Shown here piece after piece: positions 1 through 9,922 of a stretch of 64,000 nucleotides of DNA. The position numbers and the translations under genes were made by a program. A model generated the notes under the pieces. It saw only the letters and a list, made by a program, of their open reading frames with translations. It was not told where the DNA came from and made no database searches. This stretch comes from an uncultured Bacteroides sp. (GTDB lineage: Bacteria; Bacteroidota; Bacteroidia; Chitinophagales; Chitinophagaceae), in NCBI GenBank assembly GCA_902168085.1, contig CABHOP010000084.1, positions 1-64,000 on the forward strand. The letters are read 5' to 3'. Numbering within the stretch: position 1 is the stretch's first letter; each line of letters starts with the position of its first letter.

Positions 1-969
<969 letters not shown>

Positions 970-1261
970 TGTAATGAATGTTTGTTTTCCTAACTCTATT
1001 GTATCTCAAATAGAATCAGTTTTTTGCTCTAGTGTTAACCAGAGCTTGTCTTCTCTATCCGAGCGATTGTTTTGGATAAATTCTTAACAGAAGTTTATCT
1101 TCTTCCGTTATACTACATTTTATGATTATCTTTTTTAAGAACTTTTTCGCTTTCCCGTCCCGGTGCCGCTTTATCTCGTTTGGACTGTTAAAGTCACTTG
1201 AGTTTTTGATTTCATTTGCCGTGTGCGTTGCGCTTCCGGCTCCCCGTTTTGTTTGGGACTG

Positions 1262-1292
1262 CAAAGGTAAGAAGTTTTTCGTTCCCTGCAAA
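1262..1292 (-). promoter_or_regulatory. rRNA promoter P1 (Bacteroidota -33 TTTG / -7 TAccTTTG)
   Basis: Minus strand TTTG-19 nt-TACCTTTG; consensus match and upstream of 16S. Confidence 0.75.
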
Positions 1293-1397
1293 TTTATTTG
1301 AAGATTTTTATTTCTTCTTTTCGTTTGCCCTTTGCCTGGTTTTCAATCGCTTTAAAGCTTCGCGCTTTTGCTTTTTGACCTCCCCGTTTCGGGACTG

Positions 1398-1428
1398 CAA
1401 AGGTGAGAATATTTTTTGAATCCGACAA
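1398..1428 (-). promoter_or_regulatory. rRNA promoter P2 (tandem)
   Basis: Minus strand TTG-20 nt-CACCTTTG followed by GCAGTCCCGAAACGGGGA, shared with P1 and P3. Confidence 0.6.
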
Positions 1429-1520
1429 GAAGTATTTTAAAATTCTTTTTTGCCTTTTCCTTCTCTTGCTTTTCAGTTTTAAAGGCCGCTTCGCGCCGCC
1501 TCTTCCCCGTTTTGGGACTG

Positions 1521-1552
1521 CAAAGGTGAGGGTTTTTATCCAACTCTCCAAA
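1521..1552 (-). promoter_or_regulatory. rRNA promoter P3 (tandem)
   Basis: Minus strand TTTG-20 nt-CACCTTTG followed by GCAGTCCCAAAACGGGGA. Confidence 0.6.
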
Positions 1553-2097
1553 TTGTTTTGGAAAGTTTCAGTTAATTGGCTGGGGATGTGAAGGTTATTT
1601 TTATTTAAGGGAGGGAAACCGCCAAAATTCGAGGGAAGGGAATGATCTTTACTTGCTGGGAATAGTGTTCTATCTCTTGGTTAGTTATATTATGCAGGAT
1701 CTTAGCTTTCTTATAGCCCCAACGGTTCTACGACGGACAACCGACGAAGGACCGACGGTTCTACGACGAAGGGACATCAGGACCATTTCGGGTCAATTCC
1801 GGCAAAATCGGACAATAATGACACCTGGGCAATGGTAAAATCGTAGAATGGAAGATGCTAATAGTTTAAAAAAGCGAGATAGGCGGATTGCATCATGTAT
1901 ATCCAATGCAGAAAGTCGAAGACCCAGCCAAAATCCCAAAAAAAATGACTAAGACGGAACTACCTTAATAAATAGCCCACAGGAGAGCAATCCAGCCTGA
2001 CTCATATTATATAATTATAAAAACAAAACCCGGAAGCATATTACTACTCCTCCTTGGTTTACAATTTTTACTTGATAGAGGCCTCCAGAAGGTCAGT

Positions 2098-3120
2098 CTA
2101 TGACAATGGTCTGTCTTGGGCTTGCCTCTCTACCATCCAGCCTGGATATTCTTTTCCTAAGGCACTGACTGTATTTATCTTTTCGAGATCCACAATCGAC
2201 AAGCATATATCGATAGAACTAATATTATCGCGTAGCTGAGTCAGGCTTTTGGCTCCTATAATAGTGCTGGTAATATTTTTCTGTTGCCTTACCCAGGCAA
2301 GGGCGATTTGAGCGGCTGACGCATTGTACTGCTTTCCTATTTCGAGAATCACATCTATTATATTATACGCGTTATCCTTATTTATAGGAGGAAAATCGAA
2401 CTTGTCCCGCCTGTTTTCTCCGCTGGATTCGCGATTTCGTGTAAACTTTCCAGACAGAAAACCTCCGGCTAATGGACTCCAGGGCATCACGGCAAGTTTT
2501 TGATCTTCGGCAAGGGGCAAAAGTTCCCGTTCAATGTCTCGTCCCGCCAGGGAATAATAATACTGCAAACCCACGAACTTGTTCCATCCATTTCTCTCCG
2601 CTATTCCGATGGCCTTCATTACCAACCATGCGGGCCAGTTACACACGGCAATGTATCTTACCTTTCCCGTTTGTATAATATCGTTCAAAGCTCGCATTGT
2701 CTCTTCCACAGGAGTCATTGAATCTACCCCGTGAACATACAATATATCCACGTGATCGAGCTGTAACCGTTGCAAACTTTCATTTACTGATTGAAATATG
2801 TGATAACGAGACAACCCGACATTATTCTTTCCCTCTCCCATTTTGCCTCTCACCTTAGTCGCAATAACAAGTTCATGGCGATTTAAACCTAAATCTTTAA
2901 TAGACTGGCCAAGTAATTTCTCTGATTCGCCGAAAGAATACACATTTGCGGTATCTATAAAATTTATTGCAGAATCGACCACCTCTTTTATCAAACTGTT
3001 CACCTCCCCTTGCTGAATATTTCCGATTGCTTCCCATATTCCCTTGCCACCAAAAGTCATAGTGCCAAAGCAGATCTCGGAAACCAGTAAACCTGTGTTA
3101 CCTAAAAAATTATACTTCAT
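2098..3120 (-). CDS. aldo/keto reductase
   Basis: 340-aa ORF; FIDTANVYSFGESEKLLGQ, HGVDSMTPVEETMRALNDIIQTGKVRYIAVCNW, and IGAKSLTQLRDN are AKR motifs. Confidence 0.9.
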   Translation of the reverse strand: MKYNFLGNTGLLVSEICFGTMTFGGKGIWEAIGNIQQGEVNSLIKEVVDSAINFIDTANVYSFGESEKLLGQSIKDLGLNRHELVIATKVRGKMGEGKNNVGLSRYHIFQSVNESLQRLQLDHVDILYVHGVDSMTPVEETMRALNDIIQTGKVRYIAVCNWPAWLVMKAIGIAERNGWNKFVGLQYYYSLAGRDIERELLPLAEDQKLAVMPWSPLAGGFLSGKFTRNRESSGENRRDKFDFPPINKDNAYNIIDVILEIGKQYNASAAQIALAWVRQQKNITSTIIGAKSLTQLRDNISSIDICLSIVDLEKINTVSALGKEYPGWMVERQAQDRPLS

Positions 3121-3473
3121 ATTATATGCTGATTATTCTCCAAAAGACAACGTGATACCGAAAACTTTGATTGTTCTCGATCATGAAATGACGCAGAGAA
3201 AAGAAAATGATGGGCATAACCCTGAGAAATTTTCAACAATCAGAGTTGATAAGCCTGACCAATACTTAGTCAAATGTTAAAGCTCGATATGGTGCTTTGT
3301 CTGAGTATCCCCAATATTATTTTGTATTGAGAATAAAATACTCAAAGTAAATTTATCCATCTGACAATCAGTACATTTACAATATTTTCAGAGTTTACAC
3401 GTAACATTTAATAATATTTCAAGTAAAACAACTTGTCCTTCCCATAAGGGCATGTTTTTCATAGGTAGATGTA

Positions 3474-3502
3474 GGGTTGAACTTTTGTTCAACCCTTTTT
3501 TT
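3474..3502 (+). terminator. Rho-independent terminator-like hairpin
   Basis: GGGTTGAAC/GTTCAACCC stem followed by TTTTTTT on the plus strand. Confidence 0.65.
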
Positions 3503-3529
3503 ATGGTGCGCATGGGCACATTTTTTTTA

Positions 3530-3733
3530 CTAGGAGGTGTAAGTCCTCTATGGCCCCGATAACGGGACCATTAGCTAAGCGGCAAGGATTTGTTCCGGGC
3601 GACTGGAAATCTGAAGGAAGCCGAAGGCAAAGCGCTGGCCTAATCAACAGATACCGTATATGGTACCGCACGTACGGAGGTGGATCGAGGAATGCGCAGA
3701 AGTAAAGCTAATTTTCGCCTCACTCGATCCACA
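3530..3733 (+). mobile_element. group II intron relic (domain I-like RNA segment, no RT/maturase ORF)
   Basis: aggaggtgtaagtcctct...gctaagcggcaaggat...ggaaatctgaaggaagccgaaggcaaagcgctggcctaatcaacagatacc...gaagtaaagc resembles bacterial group II intron domain I; no RT ORF nearby. Confidence 0.65.
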
Positions 3734-3741
3734 CAAAAAAA

Positions 3742-3767
3742 CCGGCATACAATAATTCATATGCCGG
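3742..3767 (-). terminator. Rho-independent terminator downstream of the YtxH-like gene
   Basis: CCGGCATA/TATGCCGG hairpin; minus-strand T-tract follows. Confidence 0.7.
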
Positions 3768-3793
3768 CATCCTATCAATTAAAAAATTGTTTA

Positions 3794-4111
3794 TTAAATT
3801 GTTGGAGCAGTATCAGCTACCCCGGTGCTCTGTACTTTAGATTTAACTGTGTCAACTGCCTGAGCACCTAACTGCGAAAGTTTATCAAAACCTTGCTTAG
3901 CTTTATCTTTTATAGTGCCCCCTGCTCCGCTTAAAGAGTCGGACAAATTACTGCGGGTATCTACCCCACTTGCCGGAGCAAGTAGAACCCCTAAAATTGC
4001 ACCTGCTGCCAGGCCTATTACTGCTGCGGCAACTATCTTGCCGGTATTGTTGTCGCTAGAATCCTTAATAAAGGCTTTTGCATCGCTTAATATGTCATTA
4101 TAACTTTTCAT
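3794..4111 (-). CDS. YtxH domain-containing protein
   Basis: Start chosen at MKSYNDILSDAKAF; AAAVIGLAAGAILGVLLAPASG then amphipathic tail, typical of YtxH proteins. Confidence 0.75.
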   Translation of the reverse strand: MKSYNDILSDAKAFIKDSSDNNTGKIVAAAVIGLAAGAILGVLLAPASGVDTRSNLSDSLSGAGGTIKDKAKQGFDKLSQLGAQAVDTVKSKVQSTGVADTAPTI

Positions 4112-4514
4112 GGTATAAGATTGATTTACGGTTTTAGTATGTATTTGTAGGTTCAACAGCGATTGCAAAGAATGGTTCTCAAAAATGCAATAATTTTTAA
4201 ACAACACGCAAATGATTGAAAATCAACAACAGAACAAAACATTCAAGTCTTAAAGACAAAAGAATGCTGCCATATTTAAACACACAAACACAAAACCGGG
4301 GGCAATCGGATATTAACAGGTTACACTCGCCATTAGCAATACCCTCTTCTCGCAGTAATCTAATATATTACCAAGAAATCCGCCCGACAGCATACGGAGC
4401 GCATTATATTACAACACATAAAATTTGAGTAAAACAAGGACAATGTTTCATAGGTTAGCTGAAAACTGGAAACTTTGAAAGATAGAATAGGAGAGCGTAA
4501 TCTTTCAATATTTA

Positions 4515-5153
4515 CTACTGTACAAGCCCATTTTTGACCGAGAAGCGTATTAAAGCTGCAGTATTTCTGGTATTTGTTTTATCTAACAGGTTTTGTCGGT
4601 GGCCTTCTATCGTTCTTCGACTGGTAAACAGCTTATTAGCAATCTCGTTGTTGGTCATACCTTCAGCGATTAAGGCCAGCACCTCCAGCTCTCTTCTGGA
4701 AAGTTCAACTTCAAGCTTTATCGATGGAACATTTTTGTTTAGCTGATCGAGAAGTTTAAGGGACAGTTCGGCGCATATATACCGTTCTCCAGCTGCTATG
4801 TGTCTGATCGCAAAGATCATCTCATCCTGGCTTACTGTCTTTAAAAGATAACCCTGAGCCCCCAAACTAAAGGCTTTATTGATGTATTTGCCATCCTCGG
4901 TAAGAGATAGCAATATAACCTTCGAATCGCATGAATTTGCTTTGAGTTGCTCAATAAAATTGATATTGCTGCTCTCTGTATGATTTAAGCCAGTCAGTAC
5001 AATTTCGGCCTGTACATCCTGAGTTAACTTTTTTATAGCTTCTTCATCACTTTTAGCTTCCCCAACAACTTTAAAAAAAGGATCTTTCTCAATAATTGAT
5101 TTAATTCCGTCCCTTACAATATTATGATCTTCTACTATAAATATACTTACCAA
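4515..5153 (-). CDS. LuxR/NarL-family response regulator
   Basis: N-terminal receiver (VSIFIVEDHNIVRDGIKS) and C-terminal LSRRELEVLALIAEGMTNNEIANKLFTSRRTIEGHRQNLLDK HTH. Confidence 0.92.
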   Translation of the reverse strand: MVSIFIVEDHNIVRDGIKSIIEKDPFFKVVGEAKSDEEAIKKLTQDVQAEIVLTGLNHTESSNINFIEQLKANSCDSKVILLSLTEDGKYINKAFSLGAQGYLLKTVSQDEMIFAIRHIAAGERYICAELSLKLLDQLNKNVPSIKLEVELSRRELEVLALIAEGMTNNEIANKLFTSRRTIEGHRQNLLDKTNTRNTAALIRFSVKNGLVQ

Positions 5154-5677
5154 TTTAAGTTTGAATTATTTGAATTTTTATTTATGAAGCTCAAATATCT
5201 CTTTTTTATAATTGCGCAAGCACCCGCATAAATACCTGATTTTTGGCAAGTATAAACACGTGATAAAAATCAAAACAGGACACTAAGTATCTTGATAATT
5301 AAACAGATGTACATTTCAATTCGTAATTCATGGGGGAAACAAACAAATATCAGATCGGCGAATTTTACCCCTTTCCATTTTTGCAAGCCATTAAACGATG
5401 GATTTGTTTGCGATGAACAGAGCAATAGCCTTTAATAAATTTGTAATTAAAGCCAGATTTCGATTGGCCACATCCCCGTTCGATCCAATTTACTGGTGAC
5501 ACAGTTAGGTCGAGCCTAAAGCTTTTCGCATCAGAGAGGTTTATTTTCTTAGTATTTATAGAAAAGAATGAATAAGCAAACACGTAATTGGGACGCTTGA
5601 ATGGTTTATAAATATGGTGCCGGTATCTCCATAACTGAGATCCGGCACGTTTAAAATTGTGAAATAGGGTGTTAAGG

Positions 5678-5794
5678 TTAGCCCTGCTGCGAATGGTTTC
5701 TTGTTTTTTTGAGGCTATTGTCTCTGGAGCTGGTTAAAGCTTGCCTCATTCGATAGGGCAATTGCCCCTTCTGTTGGTTGATTTTTGTTTCCAT
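5678..5794 (-). CDS. possible 38-aa small protein (METKINQQKGQLPYRMRQALTSSRDNSLKKTRNHSQQG)
   Basis: ATG-to-TAA ORF in an otherwise empty intergenic region, with a strong hairpin at 5617-5648 downstream. Confidence 0.25.
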   Translation of the reverse strand: METKINQQKGQLPYRMRQALTSSRDNSLKKTRNHSQQG

Positions 5795-6013
5795 TTTAAA
5801 AGTTTAAGGATGAGTTATCCCACCCGGCTCTGAAAACGACAGTCCGGTAAGGGGTATGATTAAATTGGGTTGATTTTATTTAAGAATGCAAGGATATGAT
5901 TACCTGGGATTTTTATTACATGATGGTATCGTTATAAACTGATTATCCCTGAACATTTTGGCGGCCTGATTTCTGCTTAAAGATTTACCCGGAGCATTAC
6001 AGTGACACACTTT

Positions 6014-6544
6014 TTATTGTAACCTATCTTTAATGTTTGCAAATCCAGCAATTAATAAAGGCGTAAAAATGATAAGCAAGAGACAGGGCAACAACCAAAT
6101 ATCAGAAGCCGAAATTCCGGTAAAGGCTATGCTTTGCGTGTAATAAACTATGATGAGAAATACCACAGCTATTGATATTTTAATCCCACGAAGCATTTGA
6201 ATGCCTTTTCGGTATTCCAGCTCAGCATTCGCTATGGTTATCGGCTCCGAATAGTTAAACACCTGTGGAAACCTGCACAGAACCGAAAGAACAATCGCTA
6301 TGGCGGTGGCTATTACCGGCAACTGAAACAAAGAACTTTTATGATCAAATCGATCTGGCATACCCGAAAAGTCGAAATGCACCGGGATCGTGTCTGGAAG
6401 AACTTGGTAATTATAAAATGTGAGAACCCATAACGCTATCAAAACAGCCCAGCCTAAGCCTTCGAGCATATTATCTGCTGAAGTTGGGGTAATTTTTAAA
6501 AGCGGCCTTTTTTCAAGGCTACTAAATGTGTTTATCTTTACCAT
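6014..6544 (-). CDS. DUF1648 domain-containing membrane protein
   Basis: VLPDTIPVHFDFSGMPDRFDHKSSLFQLPVI is the DUF1648 signature; multiple TM segments. ORF extends to 6634 with an alternative start. Confidence 0.8.
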   Translation of the reverse strand: MVKINTFSSLEKRPLLKITPTSADNMLEGLGWAVLIALWVLTFYNYQVLPDTIPVHFDFSGMPDRFDHKSSLFQLPVIATAIAIVLSVLCRFPQVFNYSEPITIANAELEYRKGIQMLRGIKISIAVVFLIIVYYTQSIAFTGISASDIWLLPCLLLIIFTPLLIAGFANIKDRLQ

Positions 6545-6668
6545 ATTATCTTTTGTAATTTGGGCATTTAACCCTCTAAATAATTTACCTCTGTTCCAAG
6601 TTCCCGGTTTAACCTTCCGAATAATAAGTCTCAATCGTAATCATTGCAGTATCCAATCAAAGATTTTA

Positions 6669-8369
6669 CTACTGGCATCTTGGAATGGTGAATGCAAAAG
6701 TACTCCCCTTCCCGAGCTGACTTATCACATAGATCTGTCCTTTCTGAGCTTCTATAAAATCACGGGATATTGCCAGGCCCAACCCTGTTCCAATTTTCCG
6801 TTTCGAATCTGTAGGCACCTGAAAGTATCGTTCAAACACCTTCTTTTGATATTGCATCTCAATGCCTGGCCCTTTATCTGTTACTGCAAATTCTATCATA
6901 TCATGCTTGGGCTTAACTTCAATAACTATTTCGGATCCCTGGGGGCTGTAACGTAGCGCATTGGACAGGAAGTTTACCAGCACCCAGGCGGTTTTTTCTT
7001 CATCGGCCTTTATGTGCTCCAGATCATCCGGAATAAGTAGCCGTATATCCACCTCTTTTTGATCAGCCTGAAACTGCACAGCATCCCGGGCATAATCAAC
7101 AATCTTTACCGGATGCACTTCGGCTATTTCAAGGTGGATATTTCCACTTTCTACCTGCGATAGATCCAGTAGCTCACCAGTTATCCGCAGCAGCCTTCCT
7201 GCATCTTCCTTAATGTTTTGGATAAGCGATTGCTGCTCCTCATTCACCTCTCCTATCCGTTCATCCTCCAAGAGTTTTAAACTTAGTTTTATGGAGGCGA
7301 TAGGCGTTTTCAGTTCATGAGAGATGGTTGCTATAAAATTCGTTTTAGCCGCATCCAGCTCGTGGAAACTGGTAACATTGTTCAGTATAATAATCTTTCC
7401 GATCGCTTCGTCTTCATTCTTTACATCAATGGTTTCACGCGTAAAGTACCTTTCGGACGTTTCCGTTTTAAAACCGATCTCCTTGTTATCTTCCTTCTCA
7501 AAAACCTGCCTGAACCATTCATTCTGTTTTGCCAGGTCGGAAACATTCTTGCCTAAATCAGCTGTAGTTAACTTCAGCACAAACCTGGCTACTGTATTGA
7601 TAAACAAAACCTTATTATCCGCATCCAACACAATAATCACATCGCTCATATTGTCGATAATGGTTTCGATCCGCTTCTTTTCCGAAAGTACCTTTGCAAG
7701 ATTGCTGCTTTCATATTCGCCCAGCTTTACAGCCATGGAGTTGAACGCCACTGCAAGTTCTCCCAACTCATCGTCTGTATAAATCTTCAATTGCTGATTA
7801 TACTGCTTGTTCGCAATAGCCTTAATACCATCCATTAAAGCTAGCAGAGGATCAGCTATATAGCCAGGAAAATTGATCAGGAATGAGAAGCCGATAAGCA
7901 AACAAACGGCTGTTATAAAACCTAAAACCAAGGTTACCTTTTCTGCTATTTCCTGACTTCGGATATTCCGGATATAAATTGCATGGAGGTTGATCTTCTC
8001 AATCCGGTCTATGCTTTTATGAATACGGACAACCAAGTGTTTCTGCTCCCTTACATTCTGCGTATTGGCTAATGCATTGAAGTCGGCTCTTAATTGGCTT
8101 GTCATGTCCACCTCGCCTGGTTCTGTAATTTTCTTTTCCTGTTTTTTAAGGTAAGTATCAAATAGATCCAGCTGTTCCTTTTTCAAGGTTTCGGCCTCCA
8201 GTAGGTTGTTGAGCTGCCTTACATATTGCAAGCTGCTGTAATTCGATTCCAGTATTGCTTTTGAATTTGCAGACAACTGTTGCAGATAATAACCTGCAAG
8301 TACTCCAACTATCAGGTTTAAAGCGAACAATAAGCCCAGCCCCAGACGAAGCTTGTTTTTAATCTTCAT
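6669..8369 (-). CDS. membrane sensor histidine kinase (HAMP, PAS-like, HisKA, HATPase)
   Basis: FIATISHELKTPIASIKLSLKLL H-box, VLVNFLSNALRYSPQG N-box, DKGPGIE, GTGLGLAISRDFIEA. Confidence 0.93.
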   Translation of the reverse strand: MKIKNKLRLGLGLLFALNLIVGVLAGYYLQQLSANSKAILESNYSSLQYVRQLNNLLEAETLKKEQLDLFDTYLKKQEKKITEPGEVDMTSQLRADFNALANTQNVREQKHLVVRIHKSIDRIEKINLHAIYIRNIRSQEIAEKVTLVLGFITAVCLLIGFSFLINFPGYIADPLLALMDGIKAIANKQYNQQLKIYTDDELGELAVAFNSMAVKLGEYESSNLAKVLSEKKRIETIIDNMSDVIIVLDADNKVLFINTVARFVLKLTTADLGKNVSDLAKQNEWFRQVFEKEDNKEIGFKTETSERYFTRETIDVKNEDEAIGKIIILNNVTSFHELDAAKTNFIATISHELKTPIASIKLSLKLLEDERIGEVNEEQQSLIQNIKEDAGRLLRITGELLDLSQVESGNIHLEIAEVHPVKIVDYARDAVQFQADQKEVDIRLLIPDDLEHIKADEEKTAWVLVNFLSNALRYSPQGSEIVIEVKPKHDMIEFAVTDKGPGIEMQYQKKVFERYFQVPTDSKRKIGTGLGLAISRDFIEAQKGQIYVISQLGKGSTFAFTIPRCQ

Positions 8370-8446
8370 CTCTCCGCAGTTAGGGTTAATTTCTTTGTTA
8401 ACTCCATAAGTTCAGCGGGCTGGTGCTGAAGCGAATTTATTTTCAT
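8366..8446 (-). CDS. possible 26-aa leader ORF overlapping the histidine kinase start by ATGA
   Basis: MKINSLQHQPAELMELTKKLTLTAER*; TGA overlaps the kinase ATG. Confidence 0.3.
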   Translation of the reverse strand: MKINSLQHQPAELMELTKKLTLTAER

Positions 8447-8504
8447 CTTACATAACTTTGTCATTTGTTTCTCTTATTGCTATCTATATGCCAAAACTGG
8501 AAAA

Positions 8505-8540
8505 AGCCCCTACAGTGGCTGTAAAAGGGCTTTTCATTTT
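8505..8540 (-). terminator. terminator between sigma-54 regulator and histidine kinase
   Basis: Minus strand AAAAGCCC...GGGGCTTTTT hairpin with T-tract. Confidence 0.6.
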
Positions 8541-8592
8541 ATATTTTACCTGAATTATTTCCAATTTGAAAAAGCGTTTTTCATTATGAAAG

Positions 8593-9918
8593 TCAGGCAA
8601 GCTGGTATTCATCAATTTTACGGTACAAGGTAGTTAAGCCGATATTCAGCATTTTTGCAGCCTCGGCTTTGTTCCCTTTACAGAGATGAAGTACTTTTTG
8701 AATATGATTTTTTTCAATTCCGTCCAAACTTAAAGTAGCCGGAGCCTTGCCTGTATCCAACTGATATTCGAAAGGGAGATCACTTTCGGTCAAGCTTTCA
8801 CCTTCCGCTAAGATCACCATACGTTCCATTACATTTTTCAGCTCGCGAACGTTTCCTTTCCAGGGAAGAGTCTGCAGTTTTGATTTCAGTTCCCCTGTGA
8901 TTTCCTTTACCCTCTGATTGGATTTAATATTGAATTCCTCCAGATAAGTTTGAGCAATTAAGGGGATATCGTCCGTTCTCTCTCGCAAGGCAGGCAGAGC
9001 TATTTTGAAAACGGATATCCGGTAGTATAGATCTTCCCGAAAAGTTCCTGATTTAATTTCTTCCTGTAAATCGCGATGGGTTGCGGCGATTAAACGTAGG
9101 TCCACTTTCGATACTTTGGTTTCGCCTACGCGGATATATTCGCCGCTTTCGAGAACGCGCAGCATCTTAGCCTGCAGGTCGGGACTCATCTCCCCTATTT
9201 CATCTAAAAATAAAGTTCCACCATCAGCCTCCTCCAACAGTCCTTTTTTATTTTTAACCGCGCCTGTAAATGCACCAGCGGCATGCCCGAACAGTTCGCT
9301 CTCTATCAGTTCCGATGGTATGGCCGCGCAGTTTACTTCTATCAGCGGCCCATTGGCGCGCGGGCTCAACTCATGTATGCGGCGCGCCACCAGTTCCTTA
9401 CCCACCCCGTTTTCGCCTGTTACCAGTACACGTGCATCGGTAGGTGCTACCTTCTCTATCGTTTCGCGCACCTTCTGTATCCCTTCCGATTCGCCTACCA
9501 TTTCTGCACCCTTCGATATACGCTTGCGCAGTTGCTTGGTTTCCGTCACCAGGCTTTTCTTATCCATCGCATTGCGGATGGTTATCAGCAAGCGGTTCAG
9601 GTCGGGTGGTTTGCTGATGAAATCGAAAGCACCTTTCTTCACAGCCTCTACCGCCGTTTCAATATTACCGTGTCCTGATATAACGATGAATGGAATATCC
9701 GGCTTCAATTCTTTCGACTGTTCCAGTACTTCCATGCCATCCATCTTTGGCATTTTTATATCGCAGAGTATGCAGTCGTAGTTGTTCTCTTTTATCTTTT
9801 TCACCCCTTCCACACCATCTGCAGCCTCATCTATCACAAACCCTTCGAAGCTGAGTATCTCCGATAGCGTTTTGCGGATGGCTTTTTCATCGTCTATTAT
9901 CAGTATGGTTTGAGACAT
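8593..9918 (-). CDS. sigma-54-dependent response regulator (NtrC family)
   Basis: Receiver domain, GENGVGKE Walker A, GAFTGA motif, C-terminal Fis-type HTH (AAKMLNIGLTTLYRKIDEY). Confidence 0.95.
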   Translation of the reverse strand: MSQTILIIDDEKAIRKTLSEILSFEGFVIDEAADGVEGVKKIKENNYDCILCDIKMPKMDGMEVLEQSKELKPDIPFIVISGHGNIETAVEAVKKGAFDFISKPPDLNRLLITIRNAMDKKSLVTETKQLRKRISKGAEMVGESEGIQKVRETIEKVAPTDARVLVTGENGVGKELVARRIHELSPRANGPLIEVNCAAIPSELIESELFGHAAGAFTGAVKNKKGLLEEADGGTLFLDEIGEMSPDLQAKMLRVLESGEYIRVGETKVSKVDLRLIAATHRDLQEEIKSGTFREDLYYRISVFKIALPALRERTDDIPLIAQTYLEEFNIKSNQRVKEITGELKSKLQTLPWKGNVRELKNVMERMVILAEGESLTESDLPFEYQLDTGKAPATLSLDGIEKNHIQKVLHLCKGNKAEAAKMLNIGLTTLYRKIDEYQLA

Positions 9919-9922
9919 AGTT

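Noticed and set aside
1055-1591. Several 62-85 aa ORFs upstream of 16S
   Set aside because: They lie over the tandem rRNA promoters and leader; the similarity between them comes from the promoter repeats.
1722-1774. Direct repeat acggttctacgacg x2
   Set aside because: Only two short copies with no context; likely chance or local slippage.
5365-5583. 72-aa ORF with ...SVHRKQIHRLMACKNGKG, faintly like an IS3 transposase fragment
   Set aside because: Match too short and no inverted repeats or DDE residues seen; not supportable without a search.
9116-9781. 221-aa plus-strand ORF
   Set aside because: Antisense of the sigma-54 regulator; Ser-rich artefact.
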